64,000 bases of DNA from Blastocladiella emersonii ATCC 22665 (Eukaryota > Blastocladiomycota > Blastocladiomycetes > Blastocladiales > Blastocladiaceae), in assembly GCA_025594325.1 (NCBI GenBank), contig JANHCV010000014.1, positions 930,001-994,000 of the forward strand, in the 5' to 3' direction. Under the pieces are notes generated by a model that searched no databases, was not told the origin of the DNA, and saw nothing but the letters and a program-made list of their open reading frames with translations. The position numbers and the translations under genes are program-made. Positions 20,172-32,050 of the stretch are shown here, one piece after another. Within the stretch, counting starts at the first letter, position 1. Each line of letters begins with the position of its first letter.

Positions 20172-23048
20172 TCATGCATCATCACTCTTCGCGCTTGGCT
20201 CGTCCATGATCTCGCGAGGATCAACCGCATCGAGCCCCTCCTCTGTAAACCTGGGCGCGTCGGGATCGCACAACCAGATAAACTCGCGGTTCCATGCGCC
20301 AGTAACCCACGCGTCAAACCACTCAGGGAACGTTGGCGGTGCCACCCGCCCGCGCGCAACCATGCGGTACTCGTGGCGCAAGTCCAAGAGCATGCCCGGT
20401 ACAAACGCAAGAGAGATCAAGAACACGGACATGGCCGTGTCGATGGCGAGCTGCACGCGCGCCGGGTCCGCGCACTGGAACGCGAGCTTGTGCATGGCGT
20501 GATTCATGCTCCTGAGCTGCATCGCATCAGAATGCGTCTTCAGGGTCGTGTACTTCGAGGCCTTTGGTGAGAGCGATCTGATCAGGTCAACGCTGCTTTT
20601 CGCGGCGGCGTACTCGACAACGATCACGGCGCCAAATGGAACGCCCAGCCTCCGCCAAGAAAGACGCGGGCTGAGACGACGCGGTGGAGCGTTGCCCGGC
20701 CGCTCCTCGTAGAAGCAAAGTGGCTGGGAAAAGATACAGCCCGAAAACGTGTCTTTGGAGCGCGACAAGACGTCGACGAGGTCAGAGACGGGACCAGTCG
20801 GATTGACCCAACACGGGAGGTGCATTCGCGGCGCGGAGGGCGCCTGGTAATACTTGATCAGGATGAGAGTTCGGTCGATCATGTAGTTTTGGATGATCGA
20901 CTGAGGGATGGGCAAGGGCACACCTTTCGGCGCCGATGGAGCCGTTTTGAAAGCTTTTTCGCCAAGTGGAGCGCTCAAAACTCGGAGCACTGCAGGAGCG
21001 GCAGAATCAGCATCGTCAGGCGCAACCGAGGTCACGGTCATTGATGCCGTCGCGCGCTTCTGTTTCTTGCCTTTCTTCTTGGCCGGCGGCAGCTTCCCGC
21101 CGTCGCTGCTCACGCTGCTCGCGGCGACAAGCTGGGCGAGCGTAAGGTCGGGATCCGAGAGAAGCCCGTCATTGATCGAGACACGCACATCGACACCCAC
21201 TACGTTACCCGGGAGGCGCCAGTAGACGGGATTCTGCTCCAGGATGCATGGCCCGATCACGCAAGATTCAATGAAATCCTTGGCCGCGCCCCACGTTGCA
21301 TCGGCTGGAGCGACGACAACGTAGTGCCCGCGAATCTTGTCCGAATCAAAGTCCCAGATACCAGGCCCCGCGTAGTACAAGCCAATTGAAGTGGTAAGCA
21401 CCAGGTGAATGTGGACGGTTGGAACGCTGGGAAGGATACCCGGCATATCAAGAACCAAAGGATCAAACCAAGTCGGACCAGCAGTCGTGCCGCATGGCGC
21501 TGGAAGCAAGTGGAACGACGGGAGGCCGTGCTCGTCGAGGTCGCGCACCAAATCGTAATGAGGATCCAAGTTGGTAGAGCCGTGCGGTGCCTCGTCTATT
21601 TCACCTGACTGCAAAGAACCGTTAGTGACGTCCGCGTCCGTCGCAGGAAGCAAGGGACCCAAAGCGGGCAAAGTCTCCGCATCGCGCTCGGGGAAAGTGT
21701 TGCTCGCGTCACCCACACGAGGCGGCGACGAATCGCAACTGCCCGCGCCGCCGAGTCCAGACCCGGCCACGTTGGGCTCGCGCAAACCTGGAAAATCAGG
21801 ATCGCCGTCCACAGTGCGAGAGGGAGTCAGGTCCGCATCGTAGTCAAGCGAATCTGGAGCGACAGGCGCGTCGTGTTCAAGTCTAGCATCGCTCACTTCA
21901 GACTCGAGCGACAGCGACTCCGTGCGGTCAAGCAGGCTTGTAGAACGAGTCGAAGGTGCCGGCAAGATTGAAGGCGGCGGAGGAGTGGGCAAGCGTGCCG
22001 GTGGGCAAGGGGAGTGGGGCATGTCTGCATTGACAAGGAGATCGGCAGTCGCGGCGAGGGCCTGGTCATCGTTGATCGGAGCAAAATCAGAAGTAGTGGT
22101 GGGATCGGCCTCCACGGTTGTCGATGAGTGAGCAGAAGTCAAGTCGTCAACATCCGAGTTGGAAGCAAAATCGTCAGAAAGCGTTGTGTCTAAAGGCAGA
22201 GAAGCGGATTCGCTTTCGTCGTCGCTAATGCTGGTCACCGATGCAGGATCAAGTTCGGGAGCGTGCTCCGCAGCCGGAGAGAATGAAGGGTCGGGTTTTG
22301 AGGTAAGCGAGGGCTCGGGGTCCAAGTCGGATGATTGCGAAAGTGTGGCGACCAACAAACCCCCAGTTGGGGACGAGCCATCACACTGCGAATCGACGGA
22401 TGATGTGAAGGGCTGCGGCTCGCACTCACCCGCTACGGGCGGTGGCTGCTGCTGGTGCTGAGTCGGTGCCGGCCACATCGAGTAACCGTTCGACAAACAT
22501 TCACCAAGCACGGTCGCGGGACCGACCGTTGTCGTCGCACGCAACTTTGAGTCGGGAGGTGCGTACCGAGGAAGTTCGAGAACAGCAGGTCGGATGCCGA
22601 GCTGCCAGAGGTCACCCGTCGCGCCGGCCGCGTCGTATCGTTCCTGCGCTCGGAGCCGCAGCGTTCGCGCGAGATCGCCGTCGGCGTAGCAAAGCGCTGC
22701 AAGATGCCAGAACTGGCGTGGTAGGTTGAGTGCAACGAGGTCCGTCTCCAGTACTCGAAGCCACGTCGCGGGATCGGGGTCGCCGAGCGCGGTCAGGGTC
22801 GGAACGACGAGCCGCTGCTGTGTGAAGAGAAGCAAGTCAAGCTCGGATGGATTAACCGAACTAGAAGCAAATGGTGAAATCTCGGGACCAGATGCAGCCG
22901 GATGAGAGTAAGCTTGGGAGTAAGGCTGCTGCGGCTGTGGGTACGAAGGCACGGGTCCGACGAAGCCGCCCGGCCACCCGGGCGCTTGGCCCGGCGGGTG
23001 GCCCTCGTACAGGTGCGCATATTGCGCCGAGTCCCAGGAAGCTTCCAT
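20172..23048 (-). CDS. 958-aa single-exon protein of unknown function
   Basis: One uninterrupted frame of 958 codons in a neighbourhood where most genes have introns. Residues 1-60 are Pro/Gln/Tyr-rich. Residues about 75-145 form a compact helical block (DPATWLRVLETDLVALNLPR, then HLAALCYADGDLARTL) that recalls the capsid part of retroelement Gag proteins, but this is a weak resemblance. Residues 190-500 are Ser/Asp/Pro-rich and disordered. The C-terminal half looks folded (WFDPLVLDMPGILP, GVDVRVSINDGLL, a KKKGKKQKR basic patch, then VPFGAVIVVEY). No zinc knuckle, protease or polymerase motif is seen. It could be a domesticated Gag-like gene or simply an orphan. Confidence 0.65.
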   Translation of the reverse strand: MEASWDSAQYAHLYEGHPPGQAPGWPGGFVGPVPSYPQPQQPYSQAYSHPAASGPEISPFASSSVNPSELDLLLFTQQRLVVPTLTALGDPDPATWLRVLETDLVALNLPRQFWHLAALCYADGDLARTLRLRAQERYDAAGATGDLWQLGIRPAVLELPRYAPPDSKLRATTTVGPATVLGECLSNGYSMWPAPTQHQQQPPPVAGECEPQPFTSSVDSQCDGSSPTGGLLVATLSQSSDLDPEPSLTSKPDPSFSPAAEHAPELDPASVTSISDDESESASLPLDTTLSDDFASNSDVDDLTSAHSSTTVEADPTTTSDFAPINDDQALAATADLLVNADMPHSPCPPARLPTPPPPSILPAPSTRSTSLLDRTESLSLESEVSDARLEHDAPVAPDSLDYDADLTPSRTVDGDPDFPGLREPNVAGSGLGGAGSCDSSPPRVGDASNTFPERDAETLPALGPLLPATDADVTNGSLQSGEIDEAPHGSTNLDPHYDLVRDLDEHGLPSFHLLPAPCGTTAGPTWFDPLVLDMPGILPSVPTVHIHLVLTTSIGLYYAGPGIWDFDSDKIRGHYVVVAPADATWGAAKDFIESCVIGPCILEQNPVYWRLPGNVVGVDVRVSINDGLLSDPDLTLAQLVAASSVSSDGGKLPPAKKKGKKQKRATASMTVTSVAPDDADSAAPAVLRVLSAPLGEKAFKTAPSAPKGVPLPIPQSIIQNYMIDRTLILIKYYQAPSAPRMHLPCWVNPTGPVSDLVDVLSRSKDTFSGCIFSQPLCFYEERPGNAPPRRLSPRLSWRRLGVPFGAVIVVEYAAAKSSVDLIRSLSPKASKYTTLKTHSDAMQLRSMNHAMHKLAFQCADPARVQLAIDTAMSVFLISLAFVPGMLLDLRHEYRMVARGRVAPPTFPEWFDAWVTGAWNREFIWLCDPDAPRFTEEGLDAVDPREIMDEPSAKSDDA

Positions 23049-23542
23049 TTGTTTTGCATGCAGTGTAGCGAGCGTTCACGGGAGCCGGAACCCGGAGTCG
23101 CACAGCGACGCCCGATGAAGTTTCAAGTTTCGAACCCAGCCACGCACGTGGGGCCCGTGCACATTAGCAACGCCCACCACACGCCCGTGTTGAAAGGGCC
23201 CGTACCTCTTCTCGCAAGTTCATTGTCGGCCAGTCGGCCGTCCAGCTCATGGATCTACGCTCATCCTGTTCCTCGCCGTCGTCATCAGCTTCGCCATCAG
23301 ACGCGTCAGGCAGTGCTGGCGGCCGAGGTGACGGACGGTGGCGGGTGCGCAGTCCATCGGTGGCCGACTCGACGACGCTCCAAGGTCCGTGCGGTGAAGC
23401 GCACGCGCGTCTCGCCCCTGCCTTGTCCCTCAAAAATAGATGGTCCCGTTTCTGACCTGCAACCTCTCTTCCGCAACGCGACACAAGTCCAGTGGAGTCC
23501 AGATCGAAATTCGAATGAAGGATATCTATGTACACGCAACGA
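23049..23542. other. Spacer, no gene seen
   Basis: Contains the promoter of the 23048 gene and the 3' flank of NOL8. No further coding signal. Confidence 0.4.
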
Positions 23543-26118
23543 TTACGACCGACGCCCGCCACCACCAACAGCGACACCGCCGCGGTGCTGGCTGCTGCGC
23601 ATGCGGGCCTTGCGCGCCGCGTTCTTGTGCCGCTTCTTGAGCTCGGCGTGCAGATCCCACCGGCGCGCCGCCCACGTCTCCTTGACCTGCGCGTCCGTCT
23701 GCGTCCGCACAAACGCCTTGGTCTCGAGGGCGCCGAGCCGGTCGCCGACGAAGAAGAGCGTCGAGGCCAGCGTGGCCGTGCGGCCCGACTTGGCCGACGC
23801 GGGTGCCGCCGTCGACTTGGCCGCGACCGTCGCGAAGAAGGGCTTGGCGTCGGAGTCGCTCGCCGTCGCGGTGGTAGTCGTGGTGGACGAGCCGAACAGG
23901 CTGAACGACGACTTGGACTCGGCCGCGGGACCCGTCTTGCCGAACATGGTCGCAAAGTCGGTGTTGATCATGCTGCCCGACTTGGAGAAGGTCGGCGCGG
24001 CCGCGGAGGCAGACTCGGCGGTGCTGCCGAAGAGGCCGTCGAGGAACGAGGGGGTGGCCACCTCGGGCTTCTGCTTGGCCTCGGCCTCGTCATCGCTGCT
24101 GCTACTTGAGTCGTCGGCGTCCGAGTCCTCCTCGTCCGACGACGACTCCGAGTCCGACGCGTCCGAACCGGCAGCAGCGACCGCGGGCGGCTCGGGCTCG
24201 ACGGGCTTGACCTCGAACCGGTCCGCGTTGGCCGCGTCGGGGTCGTAGAACGACATGCCCGTGAGCTCGAACGTGCGGTCGGCCTGCGCGGCCTCGGCGC
24301 GCGTCGTGCCCTTGGCGGCGCCCGTGTTCGGAGCGGACTTTGACACGTCGCGCTTGGTCACCTCCTCGCCGAACATGCCCGCGAGCACGTCCATGGCCAT
24401 GGACCGCTCCTTGCGCACGTTGCGCGCCGCATTCTCGTCGTCGGGGTCAAGCGCGTCGCCGTCCGCGTCGCGAGACTCGTCGCCCGCGTCCGACTCGGCG
24501 TCGCTCTCCCCCTCACCGTCAGCGTCCGAGCGCGGCTGCTCGTCCTCGTCGGCAGCGGTGGCAAAGTCGGCCGTGAACTGGAAGCGATCGTCGCCGCCCG
24601 CCTTCTTCTGCAGCGCCATGAGCTGCTTGCCCTTGGGCCCCATGAACTGCTCCTTGAACTCTACAACGGTGGCGGGCGAGGCGTGGGTTAGTTCTAGTTC
24701 GGATGGCAAGGTGGCGAGAGGGGTGAAAGCGTACCGAAGCGGTCGGCATCCTCGTCCTCGGATCCAGCATCGGCAGCCGACTTCTCGACCGAAGCGGGCG
24801 ACTCGGCCTCGCCGTCGTCGTCCGAGAACAGGTCCATGGCGTCGGTCGCGGCGGGAGCGGGTGCGGGCGCAGCGGGAGCGGGCTCATCGACCGACATGGC
24901 GTCGGACTCGTCGTCCTCCTCCTCGTCGTTGTCGTCGGACGACGATGTGGGCGCCGACTCGATCTCGACGTGCTCGTAGGCCTTGTGGTACTGGGTGTCG
25001 GGCGTCTCCTCCTCCTCCTCGGCTTCCTCGCCGTACTGATCACCCTCGTCGTAGTGCTCCGCCTCCTCGTAGTACTGCTCCTCGTCGTGGTGGTAGCCGA
25101 CGGGCCCCTCGTGGTGCCGCTTCGACTGCTGCTGCTGCTGCTGGGCGCGCCAGTCCGACTCGGCGCGCGAATCGAAATAGTCGCCGTGGTCGCGCTGATC
25201 GTAGCCGCGGTCGAACCCGTCGCCACCGTAGTCACGGTCGCGGTCGCGAATGACCCACGTGAGCTGCGCGACGGGCTTGTTGCGGGCGTTCAGGTACAGG
25301 CGCTCGAACGTGTCGCGCAGGCGCGTCGGGTCCATGGTGATGGGGCCGAGCGGGGTGCGCAGGCGGCGCATGACGGGCAGGACGCGGCCGAACCGCGCGC
25401 GCTTCCACCACTTGTGCTCGCCCTTGCCGTCGAGCTGCATGTCGTCGTGCATGACCTGCGAGATGGTGCGCTTCTCGGCCCCCGCCAGCGTGCCGCGGGC
25501 CTCGCGCTTGCGCTCGGCGATGCGCTTGCGCTGCCACTCGGCCCAGCCGTCGAGCGGGAACGGGTCGCGCGGTTTTTGGGGGAAGTTGACGGCACGGCGG
25601 GCCTCCTTGGCGGCGCTCGCGGCGCGCTCGGCGGCCAGGCGCGCCTCGTACGACTCGCGCGCCGGGTGCAGGTGGATCACGCCGCCCTTCCACTTGGACC
25701 CGTTGTACGTGTTGAGCAGCTTCTGCACCTGCGCGTCGGTGCCGGCGAGCGTGAAGTGCGCGAACCCGCGCGGCACGCCCGTCTCCGACTGCGGGATGGC
25801 CACGTCCGAGATGGTGCCAAACGAGCGGAACCGCGTGGCAAAGTCCGACGCGGCGACGGAGTCGCGGAAGCCGCCAATGTGCAGCCGGTGCTGCTTGACG
25901 GTCGTGTCGTCGGCCTTCGGGGCCGGTGCCGCCGGTGCGGGTTTCGGCGTAGATGCGGGTTCGGCATCGGCCGTGGTGGTGGTTGTTGGGGTGGGCTTCG
26001 GGGCCGTGCGAGGAGGTCCGCCAGCGGGGCGAGCGCCGCCTCGGCTGCCGCCACGACCGCCGCGAGGGGCGCCGCGAGGAGCACCACCACGCGATCCACC
26101 GCGTGCAGAATTTTCCAT
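23543..26118 (-). CDS. NOL8: NOL8-like nucleolar RRM protein, 2 exons
   Basis: Exons 26118-24735 and 24660-23543 (74-nt intron) encode 833 aa. The first 40 residues are RGG-rich. An RRM spans roughly residues 77-155 (HRLHIGGFRDSVAASDFATRF, with GVPRGFAHFTL as the RNP1 region), followed by the basic block KKxR-like WAEWQRKRIAERKREAR. The middle is highly acidic with Ser/Asp/Glu runs and a short poly-Gln tract (CAG-type repeats at 25129-25144). The C-terminal end (WDLHAELKKRHKNAARK) matches the conserved tail of NOL8 proteins. NOL8 is a nucleolar factor for rRNA processing. The assignment rests on domain order plus the C-terminal motif. Confidence 0.75.
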
Positions 26119-26336
26119 GGTTGTTACGTTTTTTTTCCGTGTGCGTCGTGGTTGGCGGGGTCGAGACGCGTCGAGGACGGCGGCTGGGGTGGCGGAGGTA
26201 TACAGTGTTGATTTGACGTCACGCGACTGCGGCTGACCCGTCGCTACGCCACTCCGACTTCGCTTCTCTCCCAGCAGCTCTCCCGACTCCCCCTCTCATT
26301 CTTGCTGGCCTCGCAATGCAAACAGATTGAAGTCGA
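26119..26336. promoter_or_regulatory. Divergent promoter between NOL8 and the dehydrogenase gene
   Basis: 218-bp head-to-head spacer with an exact GAGACGCGTC at 26163-26172, 45 bases upstream of the NOL8 start codon. The compact arrangement suggests a shared regulatory region. Confidence 0.4.
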
Positions 26337-27386
26337 ATGAACCTGATGCAGTGGTTAGATGCGACAGAATCGATTGTTATGCTCGTTTTCGTCGTGGTGG
26401 TTGGGCTCGCGACCGTCGCCCTCGTTGCCCGCTTCCTGCTGGCGCCCAAACGGCTCGACTGGGACACGCAGCTCGCTCTGCTGACCGGTGGGTCACACGG
26501 TGTCGGTCTTGCGACGGCCAAGCGGCTGCTCGCCAAGTCGCCATCGCTGCGCTTAGTCGTCGTTGACCGCGAGCCGCCCGAGGAGGACTGGGTCCCCGAG
26601 TCGGACGCGCACCGCGTCGATCTTGTGACCTGCGACTTGGCTGGTAGCGCAGGCATGAACGCGGAGCAGCAGCACGCCCATCTGGCTGCCCTCGTTGACC
26701 GAGTCATCGCGAAGCACGGCGTCCCGACCATCCTCATCAACAATGCGGGCGTCGTCTCGGGCAAGTACTTGACGGATCTCGTGCCCGCCGACGTGGACCG
26801 CACGCTCGCCGTGAACTTGCGCGCGCCCATGTTCCTGACCCAGCTGCTCCTCCCGCACTGGATCGCGGCCGACGCGGGCCACGTCCTGCACGTCGGCTCT
26901 GCGGCGGGACTCGTCGGACTCGCGTGGCTGACCGATTACTGCGCGAGCAAGTTTGCGCTGCTCGGGTTCCACGAGTCGCTGCGCCAGGAGTTGCGGCACA
27001 CCAACGTGAAGACGAGCATCGTGTGCCCGTCGCACATCCGCACGCGGCTGTTTGCCTCGGTCACGGTCCCGTTCCAGTTTCTGTGCCCGTCGCTCGAGCC
27101 CGACTACGTCGCGCGTGCCATCGTCGACACGCTGGACCGGAACGCGAGCCAGGACGTGTGGCTGCCGCTCTTCACCTGGACCTCGCTCATCGTCCGCGCC
27201 GCGCCCATCTGGCTCAACGACTTTGGTCACTGGGTACGCTTTTCTCAGTCGCGGCGCTCGGGATCTGGCGGTTCCTGACACTGCTTGCTGTAGTTCATGG
27301 ACACAAACCACTTCCTCCTCGAGTCCAAGGCTCCGCCGCACGGTCAGCGCTCGTGGGCGAAATCGCGCGCCAAGAAACTCGACTAG
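26337..27386 (+). CDS. Membrane-anchored short-chain dehydrogenase/reductase, 2 exons
   Basis: Exons 26337-27233 and 27294-27386 (60-nt intron) encode 329 aa. Residues 12-36 are a hydrophobic signal anchor. The Rossmann motif TGGSHGVG is at 50-57, NNAG at 135-138, and the catalytic set Ser188, Tyr201, Lys205 (YCASK) is intact. This is the classical SDR layout of ER/lipid-droplet enzymes such as the SDR16C (RDH/DHRS) group or 3-ketodihydrosphingosine reductase-like proteins that reduce lipid carbonyls with NAD(P)H; the substrate cannot be read from sequence. The second exon adds a short basic tail ending AKKLD. Reading through the intron would give a shorter alternative C-terminus. Confidence 0.82.
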
Positions 27387-28001
27387 ACGTCCGCACATCA
27401 ATAGACCAACTCCTACACCCACGCTTGGATCCTCGCTCAACCATGTCTTCGTCGTTATCGATGACTGTGCGCTGCCGTTGCCGCTGCCGCCGCCGCTGCC
27501 GCAAGGTTCTGTGCCCACGAGGCCGCACAGCGAGCGATCACACGACGCGGAACTCAAGGCGGATGAACTTGATGCAGCGCGCGAGGAGCGTCGCCGATTC
27601 GAGAGTTGATCCAGCACGCGCCACGACTCTGAAGTGGAATCCGACGTCGACGAGACGTGGCCCACGCGGCTCGTGGCGCACCTGTGGCGCAAAGGAACGC
27701 TGGTCATTGGCCAACTGGTCGTCGCGTGAGTGGCACAGCTGCATGAGCGCCGCGCACCTGCAGCTCGCCGGCACTTCGCGCGTGCGCGCATCTGTCCGGC
27801 TGACCGCCGTCTCCATGTGGGTCGTTGCAGCGCTTGTGTTTTGCACTTCTCGGCGCGTGCGCTCGAGTTGGCGGGCGTGCAGGCGGCGAGCTGTGCGTGT
27901 GCATAACGCAAGCGAGCAACCGGGTATAAGTATCACCCCGATCCCCGACGATGCCCTCGCTCTCGTTCTCACCCGTCCGCTTGCGGCACTCACGAACAAC
28001 C
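27387..28001 (+). other. Spacer with a weak open segment
   Basis: A frame near 27440-27609 and its continuation to 27729 read coherently in places (ELKADELDAAREERRRFE, then LVAHLWRKGTLVIGQLVV) but are separated by an in-frame TGA and lack a clear start. This could be the 3' UTR of the dehydrogenase, an unplaced small spliced gene or a relic. Confidence 0.25.
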
Positions 28002-29239
28002 ATGTGGAACCAGATCAACCTCCTCGTGTTTGCGGTTCTCGCTATCGCCGTCCAGTCGGTCGCTGCCTCATGGATGGAGCTCGAGTACGGCTCATCCGCC
28101 CAACGGAACCAAGCACGACCGAGCTGCTCACGCAGCGTTCGCCCGCCTTTGTAGCACCGCGCTCTCGATCGTCGGCATGGCGCGCGACAGATCCGACTAC
28201 GTGACAACGGGTCGCTGCGTCGACTTTTCCGATGCCACCGCCAGTACGTTTGCCGTTTCGCTCGAGCCTGAAAAAGGGTCTCGCTGATGACTTGCCGCGC
28301 CATGTACTAGATGGCGTGTCCGCCATGTCGCAGCTCTGGGCCTGCTCGCACACCTGGGACGGTACGGGCTCGCCGCACGAGCACCGGGTCGGTTACGACA
28401 CGAACAGCGGCTGGGCGTGGATCCGCCATCGCTTCCGCGGCGTCGACTACTGCCTCGACGTGCCCGACGGCAACGCGTACGCGGGCGCGATTGTTCGTTG
28501 GTGGAAGTGGTACGATCTGATCGCTTGCTTGCTCGAGCTACCGGCCGCTGGGATCACTCACTCGAGCGCGACTTGTCTGTAGCAACGGCTCCAAGGCCCA
28601 GGCCTGGTACATCCCGACCAGGGCCGAAGGCGGCCCGATTCGCTCGGACCTCAACACGAATCTCTGCCTCGATCCTGACCAGGGTACCATTTCCTTGCCA
28701 AAACGGGTCGCTCATGTCGAAGCTGGGGAACTGACCGATGTGTTCATCCTCGTCCAGGCTTCAACGACGATCGCAACGGGCAGAAGCTCAAGCTGTGGCA
28801 CTGCCACGGCGGGCGTGAGCAGCAGTTTGCCCTCGGTAAGCTCAACACGAACGGCCTTCCTGAGATGAAGCATTGGTGCTCCGCCAAGAACAGCTCGCTC
28901 TTTAAATGCCATCTCAGCTGCTCGCGCTACGACAAGTGGGCATACATGTGGTTCGACGGGGTGACCTACTCGTGTGGCTTCCCGTACGGCACGCAAAACG
29001 GCCCAGTGTGTGTGTCGAGCCTCAACCCGATGCAACATCAGCATGAAAACCCTCCCAAGTACAACATTTGCGGTTGCGAGTGCTACAACCGTAAGTGGCG
29101 AACGCTCATGAGCGTTGGCTCGAGCCCGGCGACCATGGCCGTGGTCGGAAGCCAGACCCGCGCGGCTGCCCTTGCAACGGCACACCCAACGGAGCTGGCG
29201 AACGCTGCGGCCGCGCAGCAAACTCCGGTGCTCGACTGA
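28002..29239 (+). CDS. Secreted ricin-B-lectin-like protein, 5 exons
   Basis: Exons 28002-28084, 28155-28243, 28311-28509, 28583-28683 and 28758-29239 give 317 aa with all phases consistent. Residues 1-22 are a signal peptide (NLLVFAVLAIAVQSVAA). The body has ricin-B beta-trefoil signatures: CVDFSDATANGV, YCLDVPDGNAYAGAIVRWWK, then CNGSKAQAWYI and KLKLWHCHGGREQQF, the Q-x-W pattern. Many Cys residues suggest disulphides. The C-terminal third contains a Cys-rich segment (NICGCECYN) and an Ala-rich tail. Such proteins bind glycans at the cell surface or outside the cell. No catalytic domain is attached. Confidence 0.75.
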
Positions 29240-29601
29240 GTCGTTGACGTTTTTCTTCTTTGAGTTGCAGTTGTGTTGTTGCGTCCAATCAAGTTAAAAT
29301 CTCGCTGTTGAACAGTCTCATTTCTTGGTGGGTTGAGCGTGGGAGTTCAGGTCGTGAGCGTTCACGAGATTGAGAGTGAACCTGACGAGTGCGAACTTAG
29401 TTTACGCACCATCCGCGAGATCTTCGAGTGGTTCTTGAGCGCAACTTGGGGCAAGCGCGGGACGCGAGGCATGAGACGCGTCGATTAATCATCCGACCGC
29501 ACGTGGCCACCGGAGCTGTGGCGCCGTGATTTCCCGCCGCGTTCGTCAGGTCGCTTCCTCGCCTCCCCCCTCTCCAGCCACGGACCTCCCAACCACCCAC
29601 A
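29240..29601. promoter_or_regulatory. Upstream region of the 29602 gene
   Basis: Contains an exact GAGACGCGTC at 29473-29482, about 120 bases before the start codon. Confidence 0.35.
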
Positions 29602-32050
29602 ATGAATAGGAACTCGATGCAATCACATGAACCGGGCCCGGATGCTCGATTCTTCGCTTGGCTCCCAGCGGAACTTGCAACTTGTGTGCTTCGCCTCGCG
29701 GACCCGCGCACCGTCATCGCCGCGGCCTCGGCGACCCTTTGCGTCCTCGCTCGCGATGAGCCGACCTGCTTGCAGTGGAGCGTCGCCGTCGTTGTGCGCC
29801 TCAGCCCGCTTGCCGCTCACAACGTAAAGCCAACGGGCGACGCCTTTGATCGGCTTCTCGAGCTTGCCTCAGACCCCGCGGACGTTTTGCAGTCTCTTCG
29901 GAACGTGACTTGTCAAGAACTTCAAACCAATCAACACACTGCGACCTCGGCGGAAATTCTCGTCAACGTGGCCAAGGTCATGCTTCGCCGCGTCCGGCTG
30001 GACGACATTCGCGCATGGGACCCTCGCAACTGCCGCCATAACGATTCATTTCGCACGCTCGATAATGTTCTCTGGAAGTGCTCACTTCGCGTGCTCGTGC
30101 GGATTATCACAACTGCTCTTATCCGGGGCTGGACAGATATCTTCTGGCCCGTCCTTGACATGGTCGCCGCCGGATCGACCGCAATACTCGGTACTCCCCG
30201 AGAATTCCTCGTCTGGGCGCCTCGCGATCTGATCACCGCGCACTACTCCTTGAACCCAGGAGCTCATGTCGATGACGGTATGGATGTGGACGACGTCGAT
30301 GACGATGACCTTGGGCTTTTGGACTTTCCGATGCGCTTTGCTGACGCAATTACCTGCTGTACGCTTCTGTACGGGAGTCGGTCTGATTTCGAGCGGCTTC
30401 TTGGCGACCCTCGGTACATGGTGGACTCGCATGCCTTTGCCTCGCTGCTTTGCTTCAACGCACCAGCACGCTTCTTCATTCAAACGGTAGTCTATTCCAA
30501 GTTTGCTTCTCGCAACCTTGACATTTCTCCAATTTGCATTCCATACTTAACCATGGTATTTGAAGCGGAATCGCCAATGCGAGAGGCGGTGCGCAACATG
30601 TACGTCAGCGCCGCGGTCGAACTGGGCCCGCAAATCTTCCTCGCTTTGCTGCGCCGCTTCCCCGATCAATTCATGGCCGCGTTGACTGTTGACGACGAGC
30701 TCCACGATGCGCGAGTCGAGCCCGCAGTCCCCTTTTTCTACGAAAGGAAGGACGACTATGACTTCCTCGCCCATGTCCCCGATTTCGATTTCTCCGAGCT
30801 CGGCGGCCACATCGCCCTGTGGTTTGACAGCATGGAGCTCTCCGTCGCCGACTTCGAGCTGCTCAGCGCGCACGATCTCGTGGCGCCCAAGCGCTGGCCG
30901 GCGATTCTTGGTGCCGCGCTTGCCCGCGGGGAATTAGAGTACGTCGCCCAGCTCCGCGAGTGGTATGGTCCCGAGGAGTGGGAGCAGCTGCTTCTGAACG
31001 GCATGTCAACGTTTTCTCTCTCGACTCGAAAGTGGTTCAGCGTAGGTTCTGACGCGTTCGATCGCACCGCTAGCCTTTTGCGACGGTCTTCGTGCCGGGC
31101 GTCCACTCAAGGACATCAACAAGCATGTGTTGAACTTTGCTCTCATTCCGAGCACCCTTATCGGAAGCGACACTCGCTTGACGCTGCCCGATTTCGTCAA
31201 GGCGTTCCAGCAGCACCGTTTGGCGCACGAAGCGTACCCTGAGGCGAAATTCGCCGAGTTTCTCTTCAGCGAGGAGGAAATCCTTCTCCCCACGGAGCTG
31301 CTCGATCTGTTGACTTCGCATACCGCGGACGAGCATTTCGCTTGGGTGACGTCGGTCGACATTTCGCAGCTGCTTGTCTTGGCCTTTGAGCACACTGACT
31401 ATCGACAGTATTTCATGAAACTGATCCGTGATTCGGGCCTGGCTCACCAATTGCTCCACATCTTCATCCTCGCATTGTTCCCACCCGCGGGCGAACAGTT
31501 GACGCGCAATGAGTTTGCCTCCTTGGGCGGCGGCCTTGTCTCCTCGATCTGCAGCAGTTGCCCCTTTGGAGCACAGTTGCACTGGCGCGGGCTTTTTCGC
31601 TCGTTTGCGGAGTACTGCACGTTTCAGACAGCCGAATCAATTGCGTTCGGTGTTGACCGGTTGTGGTCGCGCCTGAGCAAGTCTTGCTTTGCCGAAAACG
31701 ATGTATCTGTTTTGCCGTGCACGCACGACCGCATGGCCTCCACTGGATGCGACCGCCTGGATTCCGCTCGGTGCTTTCTGAAGCTGCTGTTCGACTGTAA
31801 CCCGCAGCGAGCCCTTGATTCGTTGCGGGACGAAGTCGAAGCAGGCACGACCGCGGTTTCGCCGCTCATCCTGTGTATCCTTCCCAACAAGGCGCTGGAC
31901 GGTCTCGCGGACCCTGAAGAACTGCTCACATTTGTGCTCAAACTGAGCGAGCTCGCGGTATCGGATGCACGCGACGACTCCGCTTGGATTGCTCGCGAGG
32001 TTGATCGGGTTGCGCCTGAGGCGTTCAAGATTGTGGGCGGCAGACTGTGA
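29602..32050 (+). CDS. Large F-box-like helical-repeat protein (paralogue B), 2 exons
   Basis: Exons 29602-31041 and 31112-32050 (70-nt intron, GTAGGT...CAAG) encode 792 aa. The N-terminus carries the family F-box-like segment (FFAWLPAELATCVLRLADP), followed by long helical sequence and a short Asp-rich loop (DVDDDDLG). Exon 2 begins DINKHVLNFALIP. The intron interrupts near the same place as in paralogue A, which supports common ancestry. No catalytic motif is visible. Alternative borders giving a 28-nt intron were considered and rejected. Confidence 0.65.

Noticed and set aside
31042-31111. 28-nt intron in paralogue B
   Set aside because: A 70-nt intron with GTAGGT and CAAG borders gives the same frame change with a normal size.
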